A DNA stretch of 64,000 bases from Caldilineaceae bacterium (GCA_022842065.1 JALHQH010000017.1:22172-86171); one strand, 5' to 3'; counted from the first letter of the stretch, positions 27,024 through 34,968 are shown. Program-made: numbers and translations. The notes: a model not told the origin generated them from the letters alone.

Positions 27024-28714
27024 GCAAACCAGCGTCGCCACCAAGCAGCGGTCTGCTGGTCCGTCTGCGTCAGTAATTGTTGTACCGCGGGGAGGGTCAG
27101 CAAGGCGTTAAGGGCAGGCGCTACCTCTGGGGTATTTTTTTGCAGCGAATCCAGCGCATTGGTCAGCGCACCGCCATTGACTGACGCCGCAGTTTTGGTC
27201 AATTCCTGTTGCACCGTTTCCAGATGCACTTCGGCGCGCATGGCAAGTCGTTGATCGGCGATGGTGCGGACCGCTTGTGCTAAATTGGCCAGTGCGGCCT
27301 TGATTTGTTGCGGCGCATCTCCAGTCGGTTGACTTGAATTTTCGGTCACGATCTGGGTGATGTTACTCCCGATCGTCACATTGCGGGCATTATTGCCAAC
27401 CGTACCGATCGTCACATTGCCCTGGACTTTGTGACCACCGATCTTGTCACCCTTCACCTCATCACCATGCACAATTTTATCGCGACCCACAAATTCACCG
27501 CCGACGGACACATTACCGCCGATGTAGGCCCCGCCATCTGTATTGATATTTGCTGGTTTTGCCATAAGTGCCTCCGTGTCCTTACCCTTTGTTGCTTCAT
27601 CCGCCCACAACCGCCCATCATCGGCGCGCATAAAGAGCACCGGTGTGCCCCATTCCATAATACTTGACTGGGTGTAGACCATTTTGCGCGCCTCGGCCAG
27701 CGCACCGTCAACGCCATAATCGTCGGCCAGGGCACTGTAAAATTCCTGGGCCAAGGCAATGGCAGCGCGGTCACTCACAGGAAATTGCATCGCGATCACC
27801 GCGGGCAAACCCTGGCGGATCAGATGTTGGGCCACACCGGCAAAGGGTTCGCCTTCGACCTGGCGTGCCCCTTCACAGGCATTGAGAAAGGCGAGGCGCA
27901 AGGTGGTGTGATTTTGCAGCAGAATCGCCAGCCGGTCTACTTCGACTTTATCACCGCGCCCCATTTCGTCGACCAGGACCAGACCGCTCTGCTGGGTGGC
28001 CAGATCCGCCCAACCGTGGCCGATAAAGTGGATAATGTGATAGTGGTTGCGGCGCAGCGCGCGTTGCAACTGAGCCAGGGTAGCATTGGTCAACCAGGTA
28101 ATTTCAATTGCCCCAGCGGTCACAAGTTCCGCCAGCGCCACATCCAACCGTTGTCTTTCCCCCGCCACATCAAGCTGCGGCAGCACATCGGGCGCGTTGG
28201 CGGTCAACCCCAAAATGCGCAGTGGGCGTTCGACCCGCAAGGGCATCGCCGCCAGGGGTAGGGCCAGATAACGGACCAGTGGTGTAGTCTCGGAGAGGAC
28301 AAGATAGCGGTTGGCGCTAGGGTCGTAGAGATATTCCCAGGGCAGCGCTGCCAGTTCCGGCACATCGTTAAGGCGCAGACGCACGCGCAGCCCTTGTTGC
28401 TGTTGGCGCACCACATCCAGGCTGCGGCGATACAATTGCCCGACCGCAGCGCTGAAAAGCCGCTCAAAAAGATCGGTGCCAAAGGTCTTGGGGTCGCGTG
28501 GTGGGGTCGGCGCGGTGCCGTTGACTTTTTTCAGTTGAAAGGCCCGAATCGTCCCGCCGACCAGCCGCAACGTTTCGGCAGAATTAGTCAGTTCGGTGGG
28601 CAAGGTAAACTCGCCCTTGTCCTGCCCAGCCGGCGCGTTGAGCACACGAACAAGGTAACCGGTTGGACTGCGTTCAAGCAGCAGATCGAAATTTTGGTAA
28701 ATAAGTGCAGGCAT
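27020..28714 (-). CDS. CHAT-domain (caspase-like) protein with beta-helix-like repeats
   Basis: A 564-aa soluble protein. Residues about 1-130 form an N-terminal domain; about 160-380 is a CHAT peptidase domain with the catalytic His in HIIHFIGHGW (about residue 232) and the catalytic Cys in LAFLNACEGA (about residue 280), plus LPAVIAMQFPVSDRAAIALA typical of CHAT. Residues about 395-470 hold a Gly/Asp/Val-rich repeat (GGAYIGGNVSVGGEFVGRD, then GDEVKGDKIGGHKVQGNVTI) that looks like short beta-helix turns. A helical C-terminal region (about 475-564) follows. CHAT proteins cleave targets in bacterial defence or programmed cell-death pathways. No obvious substrate or sensor gene is adjacent. The stop codon lies in the end of a palindromic element. 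Confidence 0.85.
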   Translation of the reverse strand: MPALIYQNFDLLLERSPTGYLVRVLNAPAGQDKGEFTLPTELTNSAETLRLVGGTIRAFQLKKVNGTAPTPPRDPKTFGTDLFERLFSAAVGQLYRRSLDVVRQQQQGLRVRLRLNDVPELAALPWEYLYDPSANRYLVLSETTPLVRYLALPLAAMPLRVERPLRILGLTANAPDVLPQLDVAGERQRLDVALAELVTAGAIEITWLTNATLAQLQRALRRNHYHIIHFIGHGWADLATQQSGLVLVDEMGRGDKVEVDRLAILLQNHTTLRLAFLNACEGARQVEGEPFAGVAQHLIRQGLPAVIAMQFPVSDRAAIALAQEFYSALADDYGVDGALAEARKMVYTQSSIMEWGTPVLFMRADDGRLWADEATKGKDTEALMAKPANINTDGGAYIGGNVSVGGEFVGRDKIVHGDEVKGDKIGGHKVQGNVTIGTVGNNARNVTIGSNITQIVTENSSQPTGDAPQQIKAALANLAQAVRTIADQRLAMRAEVHLETVQQELTKTAASVNGGALTNALDSLQKNTPEVAPALNALLTLPAVQQLLTQTDQQTAAWWRRWFA

Positions 28715-28808
28715 GGGATAGTTGCTCCTAGATCGGGTTGGAGGTAGCGACCGACCACCTTATCATAATACGATTTAGGAGCAATTGCAATAGGGGGTGA
28801 AGATGGGG

Positions 28809-28999
28809 TGCGTGAAACGTGAAACGTAAGACGTAAGACGTGAAACGTGAAACGTGAAACGTGAAACGTAAGACGTGAAACGTGAAACGTGAAACGTAAG
28901 ACGTGAAACGTGAAACGTGAAACGTAAGACGTGAAACGTGATGCGCACTGGGGGAATGGTCGAAACGCACGAATCACGCATCAAGCATCACGTTTCACG
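28809..28999. repeat. 7-bp CGTGAAA/CGTAAGA array with inverted tail
   Basis: About 18 tandem heptamers, mostly CGTGAAA with interspersed CGTAAGA, run from 28809 to about 28940. After a short unrelated loop come inverse words (ACGAATCACGCATCA, then CACGTTTCACGTCTTA) that can pair back. It fills the 287-base gap between the cyclase-family gene and the CHAT gene. Because 7 is not a multiple of 3, the array reads open in several frames as FHVSRFT-like peptides, which are artefacts. Confidence 0.9.
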
Positions 29000-29001
29000 T
29001 C

Positions 29002-29874
29002 TTAAACTAACGCAATGACGCGACTTGGTCCACCGGTGGCGCCGGCGATTTTGGGGGCACCGACGATGACAGTTGCGCCGCTAATGGGCAATTCGCCCAG
29101 GTTGGCCACACATTCCATCCCCCAATGATCCGAAGCCAACCAGCGGTAGTGAAAGGCAAAATCGGGGGAGGGGCCGTAATCAAGGCTGAGCGTATCTACA
29201 AAGACGCCTTTAACATTGCGCTCGGTAATTAACATTTCGGCCGTCTCGACATGGAAACCGGGGAAGTGCATTACGCCAGCGGGGTCAACGTTGCGGAATT
29301 TGTCGTTGGTGACATGGGCATCCCAGCCACTGAGCATAGCGACGATTACCCCCTCCGGCAATGGCCCGTAGATCGCTTCCCAGGCGGCAATATCATCGGG
29401 CGTGACCTGGGCATCGGGATCGTTTTCGGCTTTGGCGCGAATGTCGATGATGGCTAAGGGGCCAACCAGGCGCTCAATTGCCAGTTGGTCGGCAGAGGGG
29501 CCATCGGAGAAGTGAAAGGGCGAATCCAAGTGGGTGCCGGTATGCTCGTCAATATGCCAGATATTCAGATTATAGCCGTCGTTGGCTAGCGTGTAGACCG
29601 ATTCGATTTCCAACTGTGGTTCGCCGCCAAAGGTCGGAAAGTCCAGCGTGAGGGTATGCGTCAGATCGACAACGCGGCTAAAGCTGACCCCACTGGGCGG
29701 CGCACCCGGCACGGTCGATTGGCTAAGGCCAGCCGGCACAACGGCCGCCCCGGTCGGGGGCATCACACAACCACCGGCGGCCAGCAGTGTGCCTGCGCCG
29801 ACGGCGGCGGTCTTGAGAAAATGGCGGCGGCTCAAGTCTGCCGCGATCTTGCGAGTACAGGCCGGAACGCACAT
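29002..29874 (-). CDS. Cyclase-family (kynurenine formamidase-like) Tat lipoprotein
   Basis: A 290-aa protein. The N-terminus carries a twin-arginine motif (LSRRHFLKTAAVGAG) followed by a lipobox (LLAAGGC), so it is probably folded in the cytoplasm, exported by Tat and lipid-anchored. The mature domain belongs to the cyclase/KynB superfamily, with the metal-binding HIDEHTGTHLDSPFHF, the central IDIRAK, and the second metal-site region GVFVDTLSLDYG. Family enzymes hydrolyse formamides or carbonates in a zinc or manganese site; the extracytoplasmic location is unusual. The stop codon touches the heptamer array downstream. AAGGAGACC precedes the ATG. Confidence 0.85.
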   Translation of the reverse strand: MCVPACTRKIAADLSRRHFLKTAAVGAGTLLAAGGCVMPPTGAAVVPAGLSQSTVPGAPPSGVSFSRVVDLTHTLTLDFPTFGGEPQLEIESVYTLANDGYNLNIWHIDEHTGTHLDSPFHFSDGPSADQLAIERLVGPLAIIDIRAKAENDPDAQVTPDDIAAWEAIYGPLPEGVIVAMLSGWDAHVTNDKFRNVDPAGVMHFPGFHVETAEMLITERNVKGVFVDTLSLDYGPSPDFAFHYRWLASDHWGMECVANLGELPISGATVIVGAPKIAGATGGPSRVIALV

Positions 29875-30009
29875 AGATGGTCTCCTTTTGTGTTTGAGGC
29901 AATGTTGAGATGAAACCTTTGCCGCACCATAGGCACGGCGCTGTCAGGGAAAACAGCGTGAGGTGATCTTGATCGTATGGAAAATTGGGTGTTTGTCAAC
30001 CGACAAATT

Positions 30010-30231
30010 GCACAGAAAAAAGGATAGTCCGTTTTTCTGTGCGTTTGCTCTTTGCATCTATGCTACTTTGCGTTAAAGTAGGATCTGTAACAGTCTGTGA
30101 TGGGTTGTTACGCTCCTCAGCAACTGGTACTAATCGTGATCACTGACGCTGATTAGTCGGTTTTGTCCTTTTATACTCGGCTCTGTCATCATTTAACATT
30201 TTTATGCGTGTAGAAAATGTTAAATGATGAC
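30010..30231. promoter_or_regulatory. Cluster of operator-like palindromes in a divergent spacer
   Basis: The spacer between the divergent cyclase-family and SDR genes (29875-30265) holds three inverted repeats: GCACAGAAAAA with TTTTTCTGTGC (30010-30020/30032-30042), CTACTTT with AAAGTAG (30062-30080), and a perfect 18-bp pair GTCATCATTTAACATTTT (30185-30202 with 30214-30231, 11-base loop) just before the SDR start. They could be operators for a divergent regulator, or hairpins. No regulator gene is adjacent. Confidence 0.45.
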
Positions 30232-30265
30232 AACCGCTGGTATACCAATAGAAAAGAAACACGCA

Positions 30266-31102
30266 ATGAAGATTTTTGTAACCGGCAACCAGGGCCGTAT
30301 TGGCTCAGAAATTTCCGACCAACTTTTGGCCCAAGGCCATACCATCGTTGGCTACGACCGCGCCAATGACCAGGATATACTCGACGGCGCCGCCGTGCGC
30401 GCCGCTGCCCAAGGGTGTGACGCGGCCATTCACCTGGCTTCCTTGCTGGGTGGCCCCAACGATGATCCCGACGAAACGATGCAGGTCAGTGTGATGGGCA
30501 GTTGGCATGTGCTACAAGCCGCCGAGGCCGAAAAGATGCAGCGGGTTGTCTATTTTAGCAGCGTCAATGCGTTGGGCATCTTCATGGGCTTAAAAAAGCC
30601 TGATTACCTGCCAATCGACGATGATTATCCGCCCCAGCCGGTGAGCGCGTATGGGCTCTCGAAACGGTTGGTCGAAGATATGTGTCGCTACTTTACCGAG
30701 CGCACGGGGATTGCCACGGTCTGTATCCGGCCACCGTGGGTCTCCTCCCCAGAAGCTTATGCGCGGATCGCCGAGTGGCGGGCGCACCATGCGAACTATG
30801 ACTGGAAGGCTCGCTGGGAGTATGGCGCCTTTTGTGACGTGCGCGATGTTGCGCGCGCGGCAGTGCTGGGCCTTACCTGCCCTGATCCGGGCCATGTGAC
30901 GATCCTGCTCTGCGCCGACGAGATCAACGCTGACCGCCCCAGTCGCGAACTTGCGCACGAGGTCCACCCCGATGTGTCCTGGCGTGGCGGTGCCGAATAT
31001 GACACCAATCCTCAGCGTGCGCTGGTGAGTAATCAACGGGCCAAGGATCTCTTGGGCTGGCAGCCGCAGTACGGTTGGATGGGCAAGGAACGTAACGGCT
31101 AG
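30266..31102 (+). CDS. NAD(P)-dependent epimerase/oxidoreductase (extended SDR)
   Basis: A 278-aa Rossmann-fold protein. The ATG at 30266 is chosen because MKIFVTGNQGRIGSEI starts the first beta strand directly and contains the GxxGxxG nucleotide motif (GNQGRIG); an upstream ATG (30224) lies inside a palindrome arm and would add 14 unlikely residues. Asp at the end of strand 2 (GYDRAND) favours NAD. The active site shows YFSSVNALG and YGLSKRLVED (Tyr-x-x-x-Lys). The C-terminus KDLLGWQPQYG is usual for sugar-nucleotide epimerase-like SDRs. The substrate is unknown. A hairpin follows the stop. Confidence 0.85.
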   Translation: MKIFVTGNQGRIGSEISDQLLAQGHTIVGYDRANDQDILDGAAVRAAAQGCDAAIHLASLLGGPNDDPDETMQVSVMGSWHVLQAAEAEKMQRVVYFSSVNALGIFMGLKKPDYLPIDDDYPPQPVSAYGLSKRLVEDMCRYFTERTGIATVCIRPPWVSSPEAYARIAEWRAHHANYDWKARWEYGAFCDVRDVARAAVLGLTCPDPGHVTILLCADEINADRPSRELAHEVHPDVSWRGGAEYDTNPQRALVSNQRAKDLLGWQPQYGWMGKERNG

Positions 31103-31103
31103 C

Positions 31104-31174
31104 GTTGTCCATCCGCGCGCCACACTGCGTTGTGCTGGCAACACCCGCCAAGCAGCACAACGCAGTCTGGACAA
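31104..31174. repeat. Hairpin between SDR gene and small secreted protein
   Basis: A 13-bp perfect inner stem (31124-31136 with 31154-31166) and an outer 7-bp pairing (31105-31111 with 31168-31174) form a long hairpin. It starts 2 bases after the SDR stop and ends where the Shine-Dalgarno site of the next gene begins. It may act as an mRNA processing or attenuation element; there is no T-run. Confidence 0.55.
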
Positions 31175-31185
31175 GGAGAAAAGGC

Positions 31186-31632
31186 ATGAAATCACTAAAG
31201 CGATTATGCATTGTCAGTTGGTGCTTACTTTGCCTGAGTATGGGCGTTCGTCCACACACTGGTCATGCTGCTGGTGGCGTATTTGCCTTTGTGGGGACGG
31301 GGGGGCCGATTGAATCAACCCTGACGGTCGCCCCGCCTGTCCCCATCGTGGTCGCGCCTGTTGTGGTCACGCTGGCCGGGATTTGGTCCGATGCCTGTAT
31401 CCCAAGCTATGAATCGCATAGCATTACAGCGCATACCGTTATCATTGTCGTTGAAACCCCCGCGCCAGAAGTTGTTTGTGGACAGGCCGAGACGCCTTGG
31501 TCGCTTACAGTCGGGTTGGGGCACCTAGCGGCAGCCACCTATCAGTTGCAGGTGGTCGGCGCGTTGACCATGTCAATCGATATCACCGTTTTTAGTAACT
31601 TAAGCTATCTGCCGCTGGTTAGCGGCACCTAA
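31186..31632 (+). CDS. Small secreted protein with YLPLV tail
   Basis: A 148-aa protein. AAGGAGAA, 7 bases before the ATG at 31186, fixes the start; the longer frame to 31105 has no such site. A Sec signal peptide covers residues 1-29 (hydrophobic core CIVSWCLLCLSMGV, Ala-rich cleavage site near HAAGG). The mature part is Val/Thr/Pro-rich and beta-like, with two cysteines (DACIPSYES and PEVVCGQ) that could form a disulfide. It ends in LSYLPLVSGT, the same tail type as the two giant secreted proteins of this window. I do not recognise a family. It is followed 16 bases later by a binding lipoprotein gene. Confidence 0.72.
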   Translation: MKSLKRLCIVSWCLLCLSMGVRPHTGHAAGGVFAFVGTGGPIESTLTVAPPVPIVVAPVVVTLAGIWSDACIPSYESHSITAHTVIIVVETPAPEVVCGQAETPWSLTVGLGHLAAATYQLQVVGALTMSIDITVFSNLSYLPLVSGT

Positions 31633-31648
31633 GTAAAGGACATTAGAT

Positions 31649-32968
31649 ATGGGGTACCCAAAGCGCAAGCGTACTTATGGATTGGCCGGCCTCTGGTTGC
31701 TGTTGCTGTTCAGCCTGGCGGGCTGTGGCGGCAACGCTGAACCAACCCCCGTCGCCAGCGAGCCGGTCACGTTGACCATGCTCTCTTTTGATGTCGGCGC
31801 GGCGTGGGAACAGGCCGAAGGTTATGCCATCGAGCAGTTCCAACTGCAGGAGCCCAACATTGCCTTGGACCAACGCCCGTTCAACCAATCACCACAGCAG
31901 GCGTTGACCAGCTCACCCGCCCCCGATTTGGTGACCAGTGGCGCGTATAGCTTTTTGCGCACCGCGGCGCAAAGTGGCGGCTTGATCGATCTTTCCGAGT
32001 TATGGGCCGAGACGGGCTTAAATGAGGCCTTTCCCCCCGGTTTTCAAGCGTTGAGCGCCACGGAAGGCAAACAATATTACCTGCCAGTCGCCTTTGGCTG
32101 GACGGGCATCTATTACAATCGCCAAATTTTTGAACAGTACGGGTTAGTGCCACCCACCACCTGGGATGAGTTTATCCAGATCTGCGAAACATTGGTGATT
32201 AACGGCGAAACGCCCCTTTCCCTCAGTGGGCAAGACGCATGGATGACCATGCTCTGGTTCGACTATCTCAACCTGCGGCTCAACGGGGCGGATGTCCACC
32301 GCGCCCTCGTGCAGGGCCAACTGCCCTATACCGATGCGCGGCTGCAAGATGTGGTCGAGACGTGGCGCATGCTCTTTGCCAATGGCTACTTTGTCGAACG
32401 CCCCGAGTTGATTGGGACCCTGGATGCCGTCAATGGGCTCTTACGCGGGGACAACGGGATGCTGGGGCGCGAAAAAGCGGTCATGATCCTCACCGGCCCC
32501 TTTTGGCTGACGAATATGCCCGCTGTTTTTATGGATGAATTAGATTTCTTTCCCTTTCCCACCATGAATGCAAATGTCGCGCCGGCGGAAGTGGTAACCA
32601 CCCTGGGCTACATGGCCCCGCGCGCCGGCGCCAATCCGGCCGCGACCTTGGCCTTTCTGCGCTATATTGGTTCGCAGGCCGGGCAGACGGCGATGGCGCA
32701 ACAGTTGGGCACCTCCACCCTGTGGGCACCGGCGCGCAGCGACATCGACCCTGAACTACTCTCCGCCACGGTGAAGCAGGGCATGGCCTTAACCAGCGCC
32801 GCACCCAATCTCTTTGCCCCTTTTGTGCTTTCCTTGCCCGATGCGGCGTGGGGAGCAGCACAGCAGGCCGCCCAAGGCTACCTGCGTAACACCGACGAGA
32901 CGGTCGCTTTCCTTGAAGATCTTGAGGCGATGCGGCAACAGGGGATTGAAGCGGGCTGGTGGGAGTAG
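31649..32968 (+). CDS. ABC sugar-type substrate-binding lipoprotein (family 1)
   Basis: A 439-aa lipoprotein with a signal peptide ending in FSLAGC (Cys about residue 26). The mature protein has the family 1 solute-binding (UgpB/MalE-like) pattern: VTLTMLSFDVGAAWEQAEG, APDLVTSGAYSF, YYLPVAFGWTGIYYNRQIF (hinge region), PPTTWDEFIQICETL, and a MGREKAVMILTGPFW-like segment. It captures a sugar or glycerol-phosphate-type ligand for an ABC importer, but no permease genes follow, so it is an orphan. AAGGA precedes the ATG. Its stop is 28 bases from the convergent DUF5678-like gene. Confidence 0.85.
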   Translation: MGYPKRKRTYGLAGLWLLLLFSLAGCGGNAEPTPVASEPVTLTMLSFDVGAAWEQAEGYAIEQFQLQEPNIALDQRPFNQSPQQALTSSPAPDLVTSGAYSFLRTAAQSGGLIDLSELWAETGLNEAFPPGFQALSATEGKQYYLPVAFGWTGIYYNRQIFEQYGLVPPTTWDEFIQICETLVINGETPLSLSGQDAWMTMLWFDYLNLRLNGADVHRALVQGQLPYTDARLQDVVETWRMLFANGYFVERPELIGTLDAVNGLLRGDNGMLGREKAVMILTGPFWLTNMPAVFMDELDFFPFPTMNANVAPAEVVTTLGYMAPRAGANPAATLAFLRYIGSQAGQTAMAQQLGTSTLWAPARSDIDPELLSATVKQGMALTSAAPNLFAPFVLSLPDAAWGAAQQAAQGYLRNTDETVAFLEDLEAMRQQGIEAGWWE

Positions 32969-32996
32969 CGATGATCGCGAAAACCGCACTACACGA

Positions 32997-33395
32997 CTAT
33001 TGGGGAGAGCGAAAATGAAATTCACGCGCAGGTTGTGCTTGGACCGGCCGCATTAGCACAAACTCATTCGGATATGCCTCCTCAATGCGCTCGAATAAGG
33101 CAAGCTTATCAGCATCGTGATCAACGAGTTTCCCCTGATAGATAGCGATATATTGATTTGGGTAACGCGCCAACAATGAAGCGTGAAGCCGTTGGAATGC
33201 CTTAACTTCGCGATCCATCGGATCAAAAGGTTCTGTGTTTGCTGCATCAACGGCGTTCCTTATCTTCAGTTGCTGCCGACTGCGCAGATACGCATCAAGC
33301 ATTTGCTCAAAAAGCAAGGGTAAGGTCAGCCCCTCTTGGCGCGCCGTTTGGTGTAGCCGAGCAAGCAAACTATCTGGAAGGGGAATTTGTGCCAT
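32997..33395 (-). CDS. DUF5678-like protein with RHH-like N-terminus
   Basis: A 132-aa soluble protein. Residues 1-50 (IPLPDSLLARLHQTARQEGL, then LLFEQMLDAYLRSR) resemble a ribbon-helix-helix DNA-binding unit. Residues about 78-120 (YPNQYIAIYQGKLVDHDADK, then LFERIEEAYPNEFVLMRPV) match the DUF5678 pattern often found in antitoxin-like or PIN-associated small proteins. AGGAGAG lies about 8 bases before the ATG. No toxin gene follows; the neighbour is convergent. It could be a solitary regulator or an antitoxin remnant; function unknown. Confidence 0.65.
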   Translation of the reverse strand: MAQIPLPDSLLARLHQTARQEGLTLPLLFEQMLDAYLRSRQQLKIRNAVDAANTEPFDPMDREVKAFQRLHASLLARYPNQYIAIYQGKLVDHDADKLALFERIEEAYPNEFVLMRPVQAQPAREFHFRSPQ

Positions 33396-33540
33396 CGTTT
33401 GAGCTCTCCTAATACACGATACATTGCCAATTTGTTCTACGCTATTATACCATATTTATTGCCGCGCTTTATAGACCATACGGTTTGCTACACGTTTATA
33501 AAGTACCGCAAGCCTTCTACGTTTCAAATTTTCTAACCTA

Positions 33541-33569
33541 TTGACATTGTCCAAAAGCTCTGCTACACT
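33541..33569 (+). promoter_or_regulatory. Consensus sigma-70 promoter
   Basis: TTGACA (33541-33546), a 17-base spacer and TACACT (33564-33569) make a near-consensus promoter. The predicted start near 33576 begins a leader of about 340 bases before the ABC exporter gene; the leader contains a short ORF and two terminators. Confidence 0.7.
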
Positions 33570-33611
33570 TTGCGCATTATTGAACCAAGATCATGAGGAT
33601 CTGAATTTACC

Positions 33612-33701
33612 GTGAACAACAACCACCGCTTTACCTTTCCGATGATTATTGCAACCCTTGCAGAACGTGTTATGCAGGGTCAATTGTCCGCGGGCGGGTA
33701 G
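33612..33701 (+). CDS. Putative 29-aa leader peptide
   Basis: A GTG-initiated frame of 29 codons (begins MNNNHRFTFP, ends VMQGQLSAGG) sits between a strong promoter and two intrinsic terminators, ahead of an ABC-2 exporter operon. GAGGAT lies about 11 bases upstream as a weak ribosome site. Short leader ORFs in this position usually control terminator formation by ribosome stalling, as in antibiotic-induced exporters. The peptide has no recognisable similarity. It could also be a chance frame in a structured leader. Confidence 0.4.
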   Translation: MNNNHRFTFPMIIATLAERVMQGQLSAGG

Positions 33702-33723
33702 AATGGGAAGTGTGTAGCCAGCA

Positions 33724-33753
33724 GCCGTGGACAGCACTGTCCACGGCTTTTTT
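33724..33753 (+). terminator. Intrinsic terminator T1 in exporter leader
   Basis: A 10-bp perfect stem (GCCGTGGACA, 33724-33733, with 33738-33747), 4-base loop and a run of six T. Its 3' arm (33741-33750) can alternatively pair with the 5' arm of the next terminator (33767-33776), giving a competing structure. Confidence 0.88.
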
Positions 33754-33768
33754 GTTTGGTTGAGCCAA

Positions 33769-33801
33769 AGCCGTGGGTGCAAGTCACCTGCGGCTTTTTT
33801 T
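33769..33801 (+). terminator. Intrinsic terminator T2 in exporter leader
   Basis: The stem AGCCG-TG-GGTG pairs with CACC-TG-CGGCT (33769-33779 with 33785-33795) with one internal mismatch pair and a 5-base loop, followed by seven T. Tandem placement 15 bases after T1 suggests controlled termination upstream of the exporter operon. Confidence 0.7.
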
Positions 33802-33808
33802 ATTGAAA

Positions 33809-33890
33809 ATGAGGGCTGATGGACGATGGCCTTTGGCTTCGGCAAGCTCAGCCGCCGGCCACCGGCCATTGTCTATTAGCCCTCAGCAGT
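33809..33890. repeat. Palindromic element with GGCTTCGGCAAGCTCAGCC core
   Basis: Outer arms TGAGGGCTGATGGACGATGG (33809-33829 region) and the complement of GGCCATTGTCTATTAGCCCTCA (ends about 33890) pair with a few G-T wobbles. Inside is the shared motif GGCTTCGGCAAGCTCAGCC. It lies between T2 and the Shine-Dalgarno site of the ABC ATPase gene, so the mature mRNA would carry it in its 5' end. Confidence 0.6.
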
Positions 33891-33916
33891 CGTCTATCCA
33901 TAGAAAGAGGTCCACC

Positions 33917-34915
33917 ATGCCGGCGATTGAAGTGTGCAATTTACACAAGAGCTTTCGCACCAAACGGAAAGCCGCGGGCCTACAGGGCAGTTGGCGCGCG
34001 CTCTGGCAACCAGAATGGCAGACGGTCGAAGCCGTGCGCGCGATTTCGTTTGCCATGGAAGAAGGGGAGTTGCTTGGTTTTATTGGGCCAAATGGGGCCG
34101 GTAAATCGACGACGATCAAGATGCTCACCGGCATTTTGCACCCGACCAGTGGCCAGGCCTCTGTTTTGGGCTATACACCGTGGACGCAGCGTCGCGCACT
34201 GGCCTATCAGATCGGCACCGTCTTTGGGCAGCGCCCTCAACTTTGGTATCACCTGCCGGCAATTGACACCTTCTATCTCTTCGGCAAGATTTATGAGGTC
34301 GATGAGCGCACGATCAAGCAGCGCATCGGTTTGCTCAGCGAAGCCTTCGAGATTACCGACCTGCTGGAGACGCCGGTGCGCAAATTGTCGTTGGGCCAAC
34401 GCATGCGCTGTGAAGTGGCGGCGTCACTATTGCATAAGCCCAAGTTGCTGCTGCTGGACGAACCGTCGATTGGGCTGGATGTGGTGGCCAAACAGCGCAT
34501 CCGCGATACGATCAAGCAGATGAATGAACTGGAGAAAGTGGGCGTACTGCTCACCTCGCACGATGCCGGCGACATTGAGGCCCTTTGCAAGCGGGTGATC
34601 ATTGTCAACCACGGCCAGATTGTCTATCAGGACAAGGTGTCGGCACTCAAGCGCAATTTCCTCACCGACAAACAGGTCGATGTGCGCTACGCCGAGCAAT
34701 TGCCCACCGGTTTCCACCTGGAGGGCGTCAAGATCGTCAAGCTGGGTACTTACGGTGCCAAGTTACGGGTTGATACCAAACAGACGCCGGTTGGTGCCAT
34801 GATGGCGCAGTTAGCCGGCGCGGGTAGCCTGGTCGATGTGACGATCTCCGACGCCTCGCTGGAAGAGGTGATCCGGACGATCTATGAGCGGCAGCCAGCG
34901 GGCGTCGGCGGATGA
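33917..34915 (+). CDS. ABC-2 type exporter ATPase
   Basis: A 332-aa ATPase. The ATG at 33917 follows AAAGAGGT by 7 bases, and MPAIEVCNLHKSF begins the domain; the longer open frame upstream is non-coding leader. Walker A is GPNGAGKSTT, the signature is LSLGQRMRCEVAASLLH, Walker B is LLLLDEPSIGLD and the switch His is in LLTSHDAGD. The insertion after the first strand (KRKAAGLQGSWRALWQPEW) and the C-terminal regulatory tail match the family (COG4586) that works with two DUF990-type permeases. It powers export of an unknown, probably hydrophobic or antibiotic-like, substrate. The two permease genes follow. Confidence 0.9.
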   Translation: MPAIEVCNLHKSFRTKRKAAGLQGSWRALWQPEWQTVEAVRAISFAMEEGELLGFIGPNGAGKSTTIKMLTGILHPTSGQASVLGYTPWTQRRALAYQIGTVFGQRPQLWYHLPAIDTFYLFGKIYEVDERTIKQRIGLLSEAFEITDLLETPVRKLSLGQRMRCEVAASLLHKPKLLLLDEPSIGLDVVAKQRIRDTIKQMNELEKVGVLLTSHDAGDIEALCKRVIIVNHGQIVYQDKVSALKRNFLTDKQVDVRYAEQLPTGFHLEGVKIVKLGTYGAKLRVDTKQTPVGAMMAQLAGAGSLVDVTISDASLEEVIRTIYERQPAGVGG

Positions 34916-34968
34916 CAAGGTGACTGGGTGATGCAATAAACATTCAGCGTAACCAACAGAGGTGGGCG

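Noticed and set aside
28588..28984. Open frames on the minus strand reading FHVSRFT repeats in all three frames
   Set aside because: They are produced by the 7-bp CGTGAAA array; being open in every frame with a 7-residue period and lacking ribosome sites, they are not genes.
28809..28999. CRISPR array
   Set aside because: Units are 7 bp with no unique spacers and no cas genes nearby, so this is a simple short-period array.
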